Of a stretch of DNA of 64,000 bases, positions 1 to 8,506 are shown in pieces. Position 1 is the stretch's first letter. Every line of letters begins with the position of its first letter. The stretch comes from an uncultured Gammaproteobacteria bacterium (GTDB taxonomy: Bacteria > Pseudomonadota > Gammaproteobacteria > Ga0077536): positions 34,664-98,663 of the forward strand of contig CALKCL010000001.1 in the NCBI GenBank assembly GCA_938082545.1, in the 5' to 3' direction. A program made the position numbers and the translations under genes. The notes below the pieces were generated by a model that was given only the letters and a program-made list of their open reading frames with translations, searched no databases and was not told the origin of the DNA.

Positions 1-2064
1 ATCTAATCTACCTTGTCGAAGTACAATACGTTTTGCTTCTGTCGCAGAAGTATCTAAAACCCAATTACCAGATCCATTTTTTGTGGCAACGACTCCATGC
101 ATTTCATTGACGAAATCGTAGTCAGGGCATGTCCCGCTATCGAGATCTTCTATAACGGCCATAGGGTCTCGATCTAAAGGATCCCCCCAACCACCAGAAG
201 AACCTGCCGCGTCTACGAACAGGTCATTGTGTTCCATAGACAGCTCTGGGCAATCGGTCTTCCAAACTTTCAGGTCATCTACCTTTAGGAGCCCACTGTC
301 TGTCATTTCGAGCATTTCTCTCGCATCACGAGGGGCTAAGCCTTTCGCATTGACTTCGTCTAAGTTTGTCCCTCTCGCAGATATCATGAAGCTAGAAGGC
401 CCCGGATATGCTCCGTTCATTCCTAGTGCGACAGAGGTAGTCGAGGACAAACCACCATTAGGGCGAGTAATGCCAATGTGCTGACCGGGTTCTACGCACC
501 AGTGGACAGCAGATTCGCCAGGTCCACCACGATATTTTCCAGCACCGAAGTAGCCAGGTAGAAGTTTTCTACCTAAGTAAAACATTGGTGGGACTGTACT
601 TTCAAACTCTTCCGCATCACCTATTGTTGCCATTTGTGACCACGCGGCCCAAACGAGTGGCTCTCCGTCCTTGAAGCACCAAGCACCTCTGCTTGAACCC
701 CCCAGCCACTCAAAATTAGTGAAGCCATAGGCTGTGCCATCTTCGGCAGTGCCTTGACCTTGCCAAGCGCCCCAGTTTCCATCCACGCAAAATGCTTCTT
801 CCAAGTAACCGAAGCTGAACATTGCTCGGCTTACGGCTCCGAATCCAATATTGTTCAAAGTGACAGTTTGCGCCCAAGGATTAGCATTACTTGTGAATTC
901 ATTGTCCGGATTCAGAATGCTGCCTTTCGGGTAGTGCCTTTGAACAGCCAGTTCGATCCCGGCCGTTACTTTAGTGTTGTGCGAAAATGAATTAATCATT
1001 CCAAGAAACACTGCTGCATCGGATGCGCCAGGCGTGGCATTATAGGCGTGATGACCCCAACGCGACGTACCTTCGGTATCAATTTTCAATCCGTTTTCAT
1101 TAGGCTCCACACTTGCTCGAATATGTATAAGCGTGTTCTTGTCCGCATGGGACCAAATGGTTTGTAATCCTTTGTATTGGGCCATTCTAAAGGCGGCACC
1201 GGTGTAGGTGCCTGGGACCATTGTGGATTTCATATTATCTAAAACTCGTCGCCTCGATTCTTCTATAACTTCACGGATCGCTGTTTTGTAGTAATCAATT
1301 CCGAACTCGTCAATTAACTTGTGCGTGGCTTCGTGAATCATCGCGCAACCGGCTAGACGCATCTTGTCGTCGAGAATGTTCATGGTCGCTGCACGAGTCC
1401 GTCTTTCCCATATAGCTTTCCACCACGACTCTTGCTGAAGTTTTCTTCCTGTTCGCATGGGAGGGACCACCAGCCCGTCCATAAATGTATCTACTGAGAA
1501 TGTTGCCCAAGATCCCGCAACTGGTGCGCCATTTTCCATTAGGTGATTAATACCTACTGCCCATGCAACGACTTCTTCTTCGATAACAATTGGTACAAAT
1601 GAATAAAAATCACCGGGGTGTGGGACACCACCAGTAAGCCCATCACTGACACCATAAACATCTCCGTCTTCAATACCGTCATTAACATCATAGTTATTTG
1701 CTGCCATATATCTAACAGCGGTAGGGAAAATAGCGGTATGTGACAAGAAACCTAAAGAAAGCGCTAATGTATCCCCCTCTGCAGTAGTAATGCCCCAAAG
1801 GCACTCACCCATTTCTCGTGAACCTGGACTTGCCGCGACAAATCTAGCGGATTCACGGGCGGCCAGGACGGCAGAATGTAGTTTCGAATAAAAGCGCTCA
1901 TATCGGATTGGATCCGCTTTCTTAAGGCTGAGCTCTTTTACTCCGTAATAGTTACCAGTTGACTCAGTCAAACGGTCTCTTTTTTCAACGGCTTCAGCTA
2001 ACGTAGGCGCCTTAATCGCTTTCATATTGGGTTGATTCAATACTTCTTTTTCAATAGTAGCCAT
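1..2064 (-). CDS. Hydantoinase B/oxoprolinase (HyuB) family protein, acetone-carboxylase alpha-type, 3' end cut by window
   Basis: This frame stays open from an ATG at 2064 to base 1 (688 codons, no stop seen), so the ORF track misses it because it runs off the window. A TGAGGGA ribosome site lies just before the ATG. The translated sequence has the glycine-rich late region of the HyuB/oxoprolinase fold (GKYRGGPGES, TRPNGG, AAGSSGGWGDPL), which in this family belongs to ATP-dependent hydantoinases, oxoprolinases and the large subunit of acetone/acetophenone carboxylases. The length already seen (688 aa) fits the longer carboxylase type better than the roughly 550-aa hydantoinases. No HyuA partner lies on the upstream side, so one would have to be beyond the left edge or elsewhere. 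The family is clear; the substrate is not. Confidence 0.85.
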   Translation of the reverse strand, partial: MATIEKEVLNQPNMKAIKAPTLAEAVEKRDRLTESTGNYYGVKELSLKKADPIRYERFYSKLHSAVLAARESARFVAASPGSREMGECLWGITTAEGDTLALSLGFLSHTAIFPTAVRYMAANNYDVNDGIEDGDVYGVSDGLTGGVPHPGDFYSFVPIVIEEEVVAWAVGINHLMENGAPVAGSWATFSVDTFMDGLVVPPMRTGRKLQQESWWKAIWERRTRAATMNILDDKMRLAGCAMIHEATHKLIDEFGIDYYKTAIREVIEESRRRVLDNMKSTMVPGTYTGAAFRMAQYKGLQTIWSHADKNTLIHIRASVEPNENGLKIDTEGTSRWGHHAYNATPGASDAAVFLGMINSFSHNTKVTAGIELAVQRHYPKGSILNPDNEFTSNANPWAQTVTLNNIGFGAVSRAMFSFGYLEEAFCVDGNWGAWQGQGTAEDGTAYGFTNFEWLGGSSRGAWCFKDGEPLVWAAWSQMATIGDAEEFESTVPPMFYLGRKLLPGYFGAGKYRGGPGESAVHWCVEPGQHIGITRPNGGLSSTTSVALGMNGAYPGPSSFMISARGTNLDEVNAKGLAPRDAREMLEMTDSGLLKVDDLKVWKTDCPELSMEHNDLFVDAAGSSGGWGDPLDRDPMAVIEDLDSGTCPDYDFVNEMHGVVATKNGSGNWVLDTSATEAKRIVLRQGRLD

Positions 2065-2406
2065 TTAGTTTTCCCTCAGCTAGACAACTGTTTTAAATTC
2101 CTGAATTCGTATAAAATTACTTTCTAATAGACACCTCGTAAAAAGCGGTATTTCGTATCTATTATTGGGATATTCTAGCTACAGGATACCAGTGGCGCAA
2201 GAGACTGACGTTAAACGCTTCCTCTTGTTTATAATTTGAAGTCTGATGAAAAGCGGGCAGAGGTTTCAACTAGTAGAGCTCTCTAAAAAGAAATCGACTG
2301 ATGCGGTGTGTCGGGGATATCTAGAGCGTTACTGGGATGCAGAAAAAATCATACCTATGGTATACAGATGAGATTGCGTTAAATTTTAAATTGCTAAGGA
2401 CAAGCT
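2065..2406. promoter_or_regulatory. Divergent intergenic region between hyuB-like gene and LLM monooxygenase
   Basis: This 342-bp stretch separates two divergently transcribed catabolic genes, so it must hold promoters for both. A TATAAT-like hexamer occurs near 2230 in TTGTTTATAATTTG, but no convincing -35 was found at standard spacing. A short inverted repeat, ATACC-TAT-GGTAT (2351-2363), lies about 45 bp before the forward start and could be an operator half-pair. No small ORF or RNA gene was recognised. Confidence 0.4.
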
Positions 2407-3429
2407 ATGAAGATTTCTTATATGCCGGATACTCATTTCGGAGAATATGACCAAGCAGCACCCCCAGATCGTGACGATGTCGCAGACGCCATGGAACACT
2501 GTGTCGCAGAAGCGGAATTGGCTGAAAAAGTTGGTTTTGATGGACTTTGGGTGCCAGAGCGACATCAAAGACCAGAAACGTGGTGGCCCAATATCACGTC
2601 GTTACTAGCCGTAATAGCATCTCGAACGAAAAACGTTCAGATAGCTACGACGGTTATGCAGCCTACTTTCCATCACCCGATACACTTAGCAGAGTCTTTA
2701 GCGGCAGTTGATAACTTGAGTCGTGGACGGTTTGTCTTTGGGGCGGGAGTTGGCTATCACCCAGACTATTTTCGCTGTTTTGGAGTTCCGTTTGAGCAAC
2801 GAGGGAAACGTTTTGAGGAGGCTATGGACTGCGTCGTAGGCGCTTGGACTCAAGAAGAATTTAATTACGACGGAGAATTCTTTAAATATGAGGGAGTTAA
2901 ACTTAGTCCAAAACCGTATCAAAATCCTCGGCCTCCCATATGGATAGGAGCTTTTGCTCCCAAGGCTATGGATCGAGCGCTTGATTATGAAGGCTGGTGC
3001 TTATGGTTTCCTCCGCATTTAGATATTTTAGAGCCTGCAGTTAAGGAAATGAGAGAGAGAGCAGCGCAAAGAGGTAAGGATGACTTTCAGATTACTATCG
3101 GATTTGAAGGCTGGCTGGGTGACGATCCTGCGCTCCGAGATAAGCATGTTCATCGGTGGGTAAGGGAATGGAGCTTCTACGCTGACAATGGGTTGTCTCC
3201 GGAAGCAGAATCTTTAGATATGGCGGAACAGGTCGAAAGTATGTTTCTTTGCGTAGGGAACAGGCAGAAATGGATCGATCGGATGAGTGAAATGAAGGAA
3301 AGAATTAATCCAGACTGGTTATGCATTAGGACCAGAAACCCGGTAAACCCTGGCAAATTTTATCCATCGAGAACTGAGTGCTTAGAGGTAATCGAGGCCT
3401 TTGGCGAAATTCTTGATGAGATACGCTGA
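2407..3429 (+). CDS. LLM-class flavin-dependent oxidoreductase (luciferase-like monooxygenase)
   Basis: The 340-aa protein has the bacterial-luciferase TIM-barrel pattern: an N-terminal strand followed by LWVPERH (about residue 48), a central TTVMQP strand, and the hallmark LSRGRFVFGAGVGYHPDYF with EEAMD after it. Members use FMNH2 or reduced F420 to oxidise small organic substrates. An AAGGA site lies 6-7 bp before the ATG. It is the first gene of a forward run with a second LLM protein and a metallo-hydrolase. This suggests an oxygenation or dehydrogenation step early in the catabolic route. Sequence reading cannot settle whether the cofactor is FMN or F420. Confidence 0.88.
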   Translation: MKISYMPDTHFGEYDQAAPPDRDDVADAMEHCVAEAELAEKVGFDGLWVPERHQRPETWWPNITSLLAVIASRTKNVQIATTVMQPTFHHPIHLAESLAAVDNLSRGRFVFGAGVGYHPDYFRCFGVPFEQRGKRFEEAMDCVVGAWTQEEFNYDGEFFKYEGVKLSPKPYQNPRPPIWIGAFAPKAMDRALDYEGWCLWFPPHLDILEPAVKEMRERAAQRGKDDFQITIGFEGWLGDDPALRDKHVHRWVREWSFYADNGLSPEAESLDMAEQVESMFLCVGNRQKWIDRMSEMKERINPDWLCIRTRNPVNPGKFYPSRTECLEVIEAFGEILDEIR

Positions 3430-3460
3430 ATATAGTCGACAGGACAAATGTCTCTTGTAC

Positions 3461-3491
3461 GGTTTTATGCAACGATGTTATCGTTGAAACC
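3461..3491 (+). other. Intergenic hairpin between the two LLM genes
   Basis: CAACGAT-GTT-ATCGTTG forms a perfect 7-bp stem (3470-3486), and GGTTT/AAACC pair below it across a TATG bulge. There is no T-run after it, so it is not a classical intrinsic terminator. It could be an mRNA processing or stability element. It ends 22 bp before the next start codon. Confidence 0.4.
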
Positions 3492-3513
3492 ATAAACATC
3501 TGAGGGAGATGGG

Positions 3514-4554
3514 ATGAAACTAGGACTGGTCTTTGGATATTCTGGCAGCCATGTTAAAGTGCCAATGGAGCTTATTTTAGAAGCTGAATCTTTAGGATAT
3601 GACTCTGTATTTAGCGCTGAGGCGTGGGGATCTGACGCGGTTACTCCTATTGCTTGGATTTTAGCTCAGACCAAAACAATTAAAGCCGGCACCGCCATTA
3701 TGCAGATGGCTGCCAGATCACCTTCAATGACGGCTATGACGGCTATGACTTTAGACCAGTTATCGGGGGGGCGCTTTATATTAGGCATTGGGCCTTCCGG
3801 TCCACAGGTAGCGGAGGGCTGGTACGGCGAAGCTTACGGTCGGCCTTTGACTCGGACTAGAGAGTACATAGACATAATACGTCAGATATTCAAGAGGGAA
3901 GGGCCTCTTATGCATGAAGGCTACCATTATCAGATACCGTATATGGGAGCTGATAGCACAGGATTGGGTAAACCGCTCAAAAGTATTGTACATGGCGATC
4001 CGACGCTTCCCATTTATACCGGTGTCGCTACCGAGAAAGGAGCCCAAACTGCCGCGGAAGTTGCAGATGGGGCATTTCTAGTATGGACAAACCCTAATCG
4101 CTACGATCTGTGGTCACCTGCAATAGAAAGAGGTTTTTCAAAAGCTGATAATGGTAAAAGCTTGGAGAATTTTGATCTTGCCCCATTTGTCAGAGCTGTA
4201 ATGGGGCCGGATATCGATGCCTGTAGACAGGAATTAAAATCAGGCTTCGCGCTTTACATTGGCGGAATGGGCGCTCGTGAAAAAAACTTCTACAACGATT
4301 ATGCGGCTCGGTTAGGTTATGCGGATGCTGCGAGTGAGATTCAAGATTTATTTTTAACCGGTCAAAAGCAACAAGCTTGCGAAGCAGTTCCAGATCAACT
4401 TGTCGACGATTGTTGTTTGGTCGGCCCTGAGGAACACATTAAGGAACAGCTGGTCAGCTGGAAAGATGCCGGTAGGCGAAAAGAGGTTGGCACTATGGTT
4501 ATTTCGACTGCGCAGCCCGAAGTTCTAAGAGTGGTTGCAGAAACCGTGCTATAA
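3514..4554 (+). CDS. LLM-class oxidoreductase, F420-dependent-like
   Basis: This 346-aa luciferase-superfamily protein carries YDSVFSAEAWGSDA near residue 30, a TAIMQMAARSPSMTAMTAMTLD segment and SGGRFILGIGPSGPQVAEGWYG, a pattern resembling the F420-dependent oxidoreductases common in actinobacteria. It is only distantly related to the preceding LLM protein, so the two are not a simple tandem duplicate and may act on different substrates or form a two-component pair. A strong GAGGGAGATGGG ribosome site precedes the ATG. The gene is co-directional with its neighbours and probably in one operon. If F420 is really the cofactor, the genome should hold fbi/cof genes, none of which are in this window. 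Confidence 0.85.
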   Translation: MKLGLVFGYSGSHVKVPMELILEAESLGYDSVFSAEAWGSDAVTPIAWILAQTKTIKAGTAIMQMAARSPSMTAMTAMTLDQLSGGRFILGIGPSGPQVAEGWYGEAYGRPLTRTREYIDIIRQIFKREGPLMHEGYHYQIPYMGADSTGLGKPLKSIVHGDPTLPIYTGVATEKGAQTAAEVADGAFLVWTNPNRYDLWSPAIERGFSKADNGKSLENFDLAPFVRAVMGPDIDACRQELKSGFALYIGGMGAREKNFYNDYAARLGYADAASEIQDLFLTGQKQQACEAVPDQLVDDCCLVGPEEHIKEQLVSWKDAGRRKEVGTMVISTAQPEVLRVVAETVL

Positions 4555-4590
4555 CAAATATCTATATCAAAGCTTATAGGGAGCAAAACG

Positions 4591-5457
4591 ATGAAATGGC
4601 AAATTGGAAAAATTAAGGTAACTCGTATACAAGAAGTAGTCTTCCCGGAATTTTCAGATGTAATCCCTGCCGTTACGAAGGAACTTGTCAAAGAAATAAA
4701 ATGGCTTTTCCCACATTTTGTTACAGCTGATGGACATTTAAGTCTTAGTATCCATTCTTTAATAGTAGAAACGCCTACCCATAAGCTTGTTGTTGATACC
4801 TGTATTGGTGATGGTCGCGACAGAATGCCTATGGAAGGCATGCACATGCTCTCGACAAACTATATGCGGGATATGCAGGCAGAAGGTTATCGGCCGGAAG
4901 ACATGGACTTCGTCTTATGTACACATCTGCACGTTGACCATGTGGGATGGAATACACGACTAGTTGATGGGAAATGGGTACCAACTTTCCCTAATGCAAA
5001 ATATATTATGGATAAAAAAGATTTAGATTTTTGGGGTTCCATTGACGCCGATACCGACATTGATTTCATGCAAGTGCAAAGACAAGTTTTTGAAGATTCT
5101 CTAATGCCTGTAATAAATGCTGGCCTTGCGCAGCCAGTCGATGCGCCATCGATTATTTGCGAAGGCGTAAGACTTATCTCTACACCAGGGCATACCCCGG
5201 GACATGTTTCTGTCGTATTAGAATCGGAAGGGCAAACAGGATTAATTACTGGTGATTTTATTCATCATCCAATTCAGTTTCATGACCCGGCTTTAGTGAG
5301 TCCGTTTGATGTTGACAATGAGATGGCCATCGAGACTCGTCGCAGAATATTTGGCGAGTATGCAGACACTCCGACCTTAATCATAGGCACACATTTTGCA
5401 GGACCGACAGCAGGAACCCTGGTCACTGAGAATGGCACCTATCGATTGAAAGTTTGA
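4591..5457 (+). CDS. MBL-fold metallo-hydrolase (AHL-lactonase/glyoxalase II-like)
   Basis: The 288-aa protein has the full metallo-beta-lactamase-fold metal set: HLHVDH in CTHLHVDHVGWN (about residue 110), a later histidine in TPGHTPGHVSV, the bridging aspartate in ITGDFIHH and a C-terminal histidine in GTHFAGP. The spacing is like N-acyl-homoserine lactonase and related lactone or ester hydrolases. A GGGAG site sits 7 bp before the ATG. Following two monooxygenases, it could open a lactone or hydrolyse an ester made by Baeyer-Villiger-type chemistry, which is inference from context. It ends against a convergent gene. Confidence 0.85.
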   Translation: MKWQIGKIKVTRIQEVVFPEFSDVIPAVTKELVKEIKWLFPHFVTADGHLSLSIHSLIVETPTHKLVVDTCIGDGRDRMPMEGMHMLSTNYMRDMQAEGYRPEDMDFVLCTHLHVDHVGWNTRLVDGKWVPTFPNAKYIMDKKDLDFWGSIDADTDIDFMQVQRQVFEDSLMPVINAGLAQPVDAPSIICEGVRLISTPGHTPGHVSVVLESEGQTGLITGDFIHHPIQFHDPALVSPFDVDNEMAIETRRRIFGEYADTPTLIIGTHFAGPTAGTLVTENGTYRLKV

Positions 5458-5469
5458 TTGAATCGATAG
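5439..5469. terminator. Inverted repeat at convergent gene ends (possible bidirectional terminator)
   Basis: CTATCGATT (5439-5447) and AATCGATAG (5461-5469) form a perfect 9-bp inverted repeat with a 13-nt loop. It lies across the end of the MBL gene, just before the end of the convergent envelope gene. There is no T-run on either side, so the terminator role is inferred from position only. Confidence 0.4.
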
Positions 5470-5482
5470 ATGCCTGTCTAAA

Positions 5483-6553
5483 CTAAAAAGCGTACTGTAA
5501 GCCTGCTATCAAGTTAAAGTTTTGTTCTAAACGAACACCGTTTAATTCCTGCATTAAAGGCAGTTCCGCTTCGAGGCCTATTCTTACTCCGGAGAAATAG
5601 CCGGACTGGCATATCCAGTTTAAACCTAGCAGCATCGCGACTACGTCTCCGCCATAGTAATCAGGGTTAGCCGCCTGAGTCGGCAACGTTATGAGAGGAT
5701 CTATTCCTTTTATTTTACTGTCATGTCTGTATTTAAGTCTGGTTGATATGCTCAACGTGTCTGCAGGTGCAAACGAAGTCCAGGCTGTTACTTCGTGCTG
5801 CTGTCCTTTCCTATAGCCGTTATGTTTGCCTAAGAACTCTGTGCCAGAATATTGTCCTCCCCAAGTTAATTTTTGGTGCCTGCCAGAGTAGGTTAATCCG
5901 TTTAAGATGCCATAGTTGCCGTTCCCCAATTGCATTGCATAAGGAAGACGTTTTGTTGGCCGCATACCCATTGGTGTCAGGATCTGATCTGTTTCTGAGG
6001 TCGAACCTGTCGGCAAAACAGTTCCTATTGATAGATGGACCTTATGATTGCCTGTACTAAAAAGATGTATCAAACCGGTGAGTTTTGTATCCCCCCACCC
6101 ATTAGATTGGGTGGTAAAAGTGTCTCGTACCGTTGTGCCGGAGCCACCTTTATATGTGGTTAACTTCATTTTTTTGTCAGTGTAGCTAGACATAACCATC
6201 AAGGTTAGCCAATCAGTCGGCGCGTACATTGCGCCGAACATATGCATATGCATGTCCATTTGTTTTGGGACGACTCTAAGGGTTGGTGGTTGGCCGTTGA
6301 TTCTTGAGAAACGGTTAGACACGCTGGTAGCGATTGCGTCTGCCGTAATATTTGAACCGTCGTTTTGAAGATCGCCCATATCCATATACATGTAACGATA
6401 TGAGGCCATGAACTTACCTTTTTTATGCATGTGATCACCCATAACACCTATAGGGGCGTGTGAATCAGCTTTCATTTGTGCAACGGCGATTGAAGAAAAA
6501 TGTACGAGTATGAGAGCATGCAAAAGAATGTGCATTATTATTTTAAATGTCAT
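5483..6553 (-). CDS. Outer-membrane beta-barrel, transporter-like protein rich in Met/His
   Basis: This 356-aa protein begins with a signal peptide (hydrophobic ILLHALILVHFSSIAVAQ, likely cut after AQA/AQM). The mature N-terminus has clustered Met and His (MGDHMHKKGKF, MYMDMGD, MDMHMHMFGAMY). The rest alternates polar and aromatic strands and ends in QYAF, as expected for an outer-membrane barrel whose last residue is phenylalanine. It resembles the poorly characterised 'transporter'/phenol meta-pathway (SphA, COG4313) type proteins. The methionine and histidine clusters and the neighbouring DUF2946 gene suggest a link with copper. Function is unproven. It lies on the strand opposite to the catabolic genes around it. 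Confidence 0.6.
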   Translation of the reverse strand: MTFKIIMHILLHALILVHFSSIAVAQMKADSHAPIGVMGDHMHKKGKFMASYRYMYMDMGDLQNDGSNITADAIATSVSNRFSRINGQPPTLRVVPKQMDMHMHMFGAMYAPTDWLTLMVMSSYTDKKMKLTTYKGGSGTTVRDTFTTQSNGWGDTKLTGLIHLFSTGNHKVHLSIGTVLPTGSTSETDQILTPMGMRPTKRLPYAMQLGNGNYGILNGLTYSGRHQKLTWGGQYSGTEFLGKHNGYRKGQQHEVTAWTSFAPADTLSISTRLKYRHDSKIKGIDPLITLPTQAANPDYYGGDVVAMLLGLNWICQSGYFSGVRIGLEAELPLMQELNGVRLEQNFNLIAGLQYAF

Positions 6554-6634
6554 TTATCAGCTTCCTATGGACCCGTGCAAGCAAATGTTAAAGCTTCCGC
6601 AGGGGAACTATAAAATTAAATTTTAGCAGTAGAT

Positions 6635-7078
6635 TTAGATGGGAAGCGTGGGAGGTGCCCGAGGCTGAGGTAGGTTTTGATAGACGTCTTTGAAAAGGGA
6701 TGAGGTTTGCTTGTAGCGAACTGAAGTTGTTGAGCAGTCAACCCTGGAGCGAGGTAGCACAGCTGCCCCAGCTATGGCATTGCTTCCAGCCCACAAGGAA
6801 CACGATTCGCTGGATGAGATTGCTGTATTGTTCTTATGTTCAACATCTTCGCCTATCGCGGAATTGATCGAGTGATGATGGTGATGGGTCGGGGATTCTG
6901 CTGTGTCTAATCCATCAGAATCGAGACTGAAATTATTTTGATTAGGGCAGAGACCTAATTTGACACGAGATAGGTCGTTCTCTTCGGTGCCAGCCAACAT
7001 GTACCCGCCAGGGATCAGCGCCCGCAGAGCAAAAAGCAAAATTAACAAAAGACCAACAGATTGCTTTCTACGAAACAT
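6635..7078 (-). CDS. DUF2946-like membrane/periplasmic protein
   Basis: The ORF track begins at 7150, but the family-like start is the ATG at 7078 (MFRRKQ), giving 147 aa. It begins with a hydrophobic anchor (VGLLLILLFALRALIPGGYML), followed by a KLGLCPNQ segment, then a run of five histidines and a second conserved-looking CSLWAGSNAIAGAAVLP region. This layout (ALR..PxGxM, then xLCP) matches DUF2946 proteins, which often lie near copper-transport genes. It reads in the same direction as the Met/His-rich barrel protein and is probably co-transcribed with it. The start codon is directly preceded by a palindrome containing TATAAT, with no clear ribosome-binding site, so leaderless translation is possible. 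Confidence 0.6.
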   Translation of the reverse strand: MFRRKQSVGLLLILLFALRALIPGGYMLAGTEENDLSRVKLGLCPNQNNFSLDSDGLDTAESPTHHHHHSINSAIGEDVEHKNNTAISSSESCSLWAGSNAIAGAAVLPRSRVDCSTTSVRYKQTSSLFKDVYQNLPQPRAPPTLPI

Positions 7079-7094
7079 CAGGTAATTATACCTG
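7079..7094. promoter_or_regulatory. Palindrome with embedded TATAAT in front of the DUF2946-like gene
   Basis: CAGGTA-ATTA-TACCTG is a perfect inverted repeat with 6-bp arms. On the reverse strand it reads CAGGTATAATTACCTG and touches the ATG at 7078. The embedded TATAAT would serve as a -10 box, with repression by occlusion if the palindrome is an operator. No good -35 was found. Confidence 0.45.
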
Positions 7095-7160
7095 AAAGCG
7101 CAAGTAGTTTGGACGCAGCCTAAATCAAATATTGGGCTATTTTGCAACAAAGGAGAAGAG

Positions 7161-8360
7161 ATGACCGACCAGAATAACTTGCAGCAAGGTGCGTTAAAAG
7201 GAATCCGAGTACTTGATTTCTCAAGGTATATAGCTGGTCCCTACTGCGCCGGTCTTCTTGCCTATCTGGGTGCTGATGTGATCCGCATAGAAAAACCATC
7301 TGGGGGCGAGGATAGATTCGTGTCGCCCATATCAGAAGGTTCAAGTCCTTTGATTTTTATGACAGGCAATCGAAAAAGAAGTTTGGGATTAGACTTAAAA
7401 GCGCCTGATGCTATGGCAATTGTTAAGCAATTAGTAACGCACGCAGATGTAGTGGTAGCCAACATGCCGCCGGCGGCGTTGATTCAGTTAGGGTTAGATT
7501 ATGAGACATTAAGAGCAATAAAGCCGGACATCATTCTCACGACACAAACGTGTTTCGGCCATGAAGGTCCTTGGGCTGACCGAGGCGGATTTGATGGGAT
7601 TGCGCAAGCTATGTCGGGTGCTGCTTTCATGTCGGGTTTCCCGAATGAACCCCGTCGCTCCACAGCGCCATATGTGGATTACTCAACTGCTGTTCTGGGT
7701 GCTTTTGGAACGTTGGCAGCAATACGACAGCGTGACCAAACTGGCAAAGGACAGCACGTCCAAGCCTCTCTTCTTGGTTCCGCGATGGCTGTGTTCAGCA
7801 CAGCGATCATAGAACAAGAAGCATTGCAGCCGAATAGAACACCAACAGGCAATCGAGGACAAACAGGAGCGCCAACTGATGTTTTTAAAGCGACTAACGG
7901 TAGTGTAATTACGCAGGTGGTAGGTAATGGTTTGTTCAGGAGAGTGACCAAAGTGATCGGTAAACCGGAATGGAACGACGATCCAAGGTTTTCGACTGAC
8001 GAACTGCGCGGAAATAATCGCGATGTTGTCTGTGATGCTGTAGGGAAATGGGTCGCTGAGCGGACTGCAGAAGAGGCTGTAGAAACTTTTGCCCGTGAAG
8101 GGGTTCCCTGTGGGCCAGTTTTAAATTTGATTGATGCCGCGGCACATCCGCAGGTATCAGCGATGGGATTTTTAGAAGAAGTTAGCTTTCCTAATGTCGA
8201 CAAGAAGACCAAAACTCCACGAGTACCCCTAGATTTCTCAGGATATAAGCCTATGTCTGCGGGCCCGCCGCAAGTAGGTGAGCATTCGGCTGACATACTT
8301 CTTGAAATAGGATTTTCTCAGGAAGAGGTTTCGGAATTAATTGCTAAAAAGATCGTGTGA
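7161..8360 (+). CDS. CaiB/BaiF family CoA-transferase (class III)
   Basis: The 399-aa protein has the class III CoA-transferase start (GIRVLDFSRYIAGPYCAGLLAYLGADVIRIEKPSGGEDRF), an NRKRSLGLDLK segment and the aspartate-containing GFDGIAQAMSGAAFMSG region that supplies the acyl-accepting Asp in this family. These enzymes move CoA between acyl-CoA and carboxylic acids without ATP. GGAGAAGAG precedes the ATG. Downstream lie ACAD, MaoC and CitE-like genes. That set is shared with itaconate and methylsuccinate-type routes, where a class III transferase activates the dicarboxylate. The exact acid here is unknown. Confidence 0.9.
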   Translation: MTDQNNLQQGALKGIRVLDFSRYIAGPYCAGLLAYLGADVIRIEKPSGGEDRFVSPISEGSSPLIFMTGNRKRSLGLDLKAPDAMAIVKQLVTHADVVVANMPPAALIQLGLDYETLRAIKPDIILTTQTCFGHEGPWADRGGFDGIAQAMSGAAFMSGFPNEPRRSTAPYVDYSTAVLGAFGTLAAIRQRDQTGKGQHVQASLLGSAMAVFSTAIIEQEALQPNRTPTGNRGQTGAPTDVFKATNGSVITQVVGNGLFRRVTKVIGKPEWNDDPRFSTDELRGNNRDVVCDAVGKWVAERTAEEAVETFAREGVPCGPVLNLIDAAAHPQVSAMGFLEEVSFPNVDKKTKTPRVPLDFSGYKPMSAGPPQVGEHSADILLEIGFSQEEVSELIAKKIV

Positions 8361-8382
8361 GTCATAGATTTGGAGAATGTCA

Positions 8383-8416
8383 TAGTCTCGATTAGACTTA
8401 ACAAGTAATGAGACTA
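8383..8416 (+). other. Intergenic hairpin downstream of the CoA-transferase gene
   Basis: TAGTCTC (8383-8389) pairs with GAGACTA (8410-8416). The stem continues as ATTA/TAAT and CTT/AAG, with small G and GA bulges and an AAC loop, giving about 14 base pairs. No T-run follows. It may attenuate or process the transcript between the CoA-transferase and the HMG-CoA-synthase-like gene. The remainder of the 146-bp gap shows no ORF. Confidence 0.4.
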
Positions 8417-8506
8417 CCCATGGGGTACACCAAAGCCTTTCTACGCACTGCGTCCCAACGGGAAATGCAGTATTTAATAAGATAGTTAATAAAGAGATTG
8501 ATAGCC

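Noticed and set aside
227-990. Forward ORFs of 85 and 78 aa near the left edge
   Set aside because: They lie antisense to the open HyuB-type frame, which is continuous for 688 codons.
4395-4847. 150-aa reverse ORF across the LLM/MBL junction
   Set aside because: Overlaps the starts and ends of two clear forward genes and has no recognisable motif.
7679-8296. 205-aa reverse ORF inside the CaiB gene
   Set aside because: Antisense shadow of a well-supported CoA-transferase; composition is low-complexity and no ribosome site or family pattern is seen.
8400-8410. Second TetR operator before the DUF35-fusion gene
   Set aside because: Only one half-site (AACAAGTAAT) is present; the left arm does not match, and the bases are better explained as part of a hairpin.
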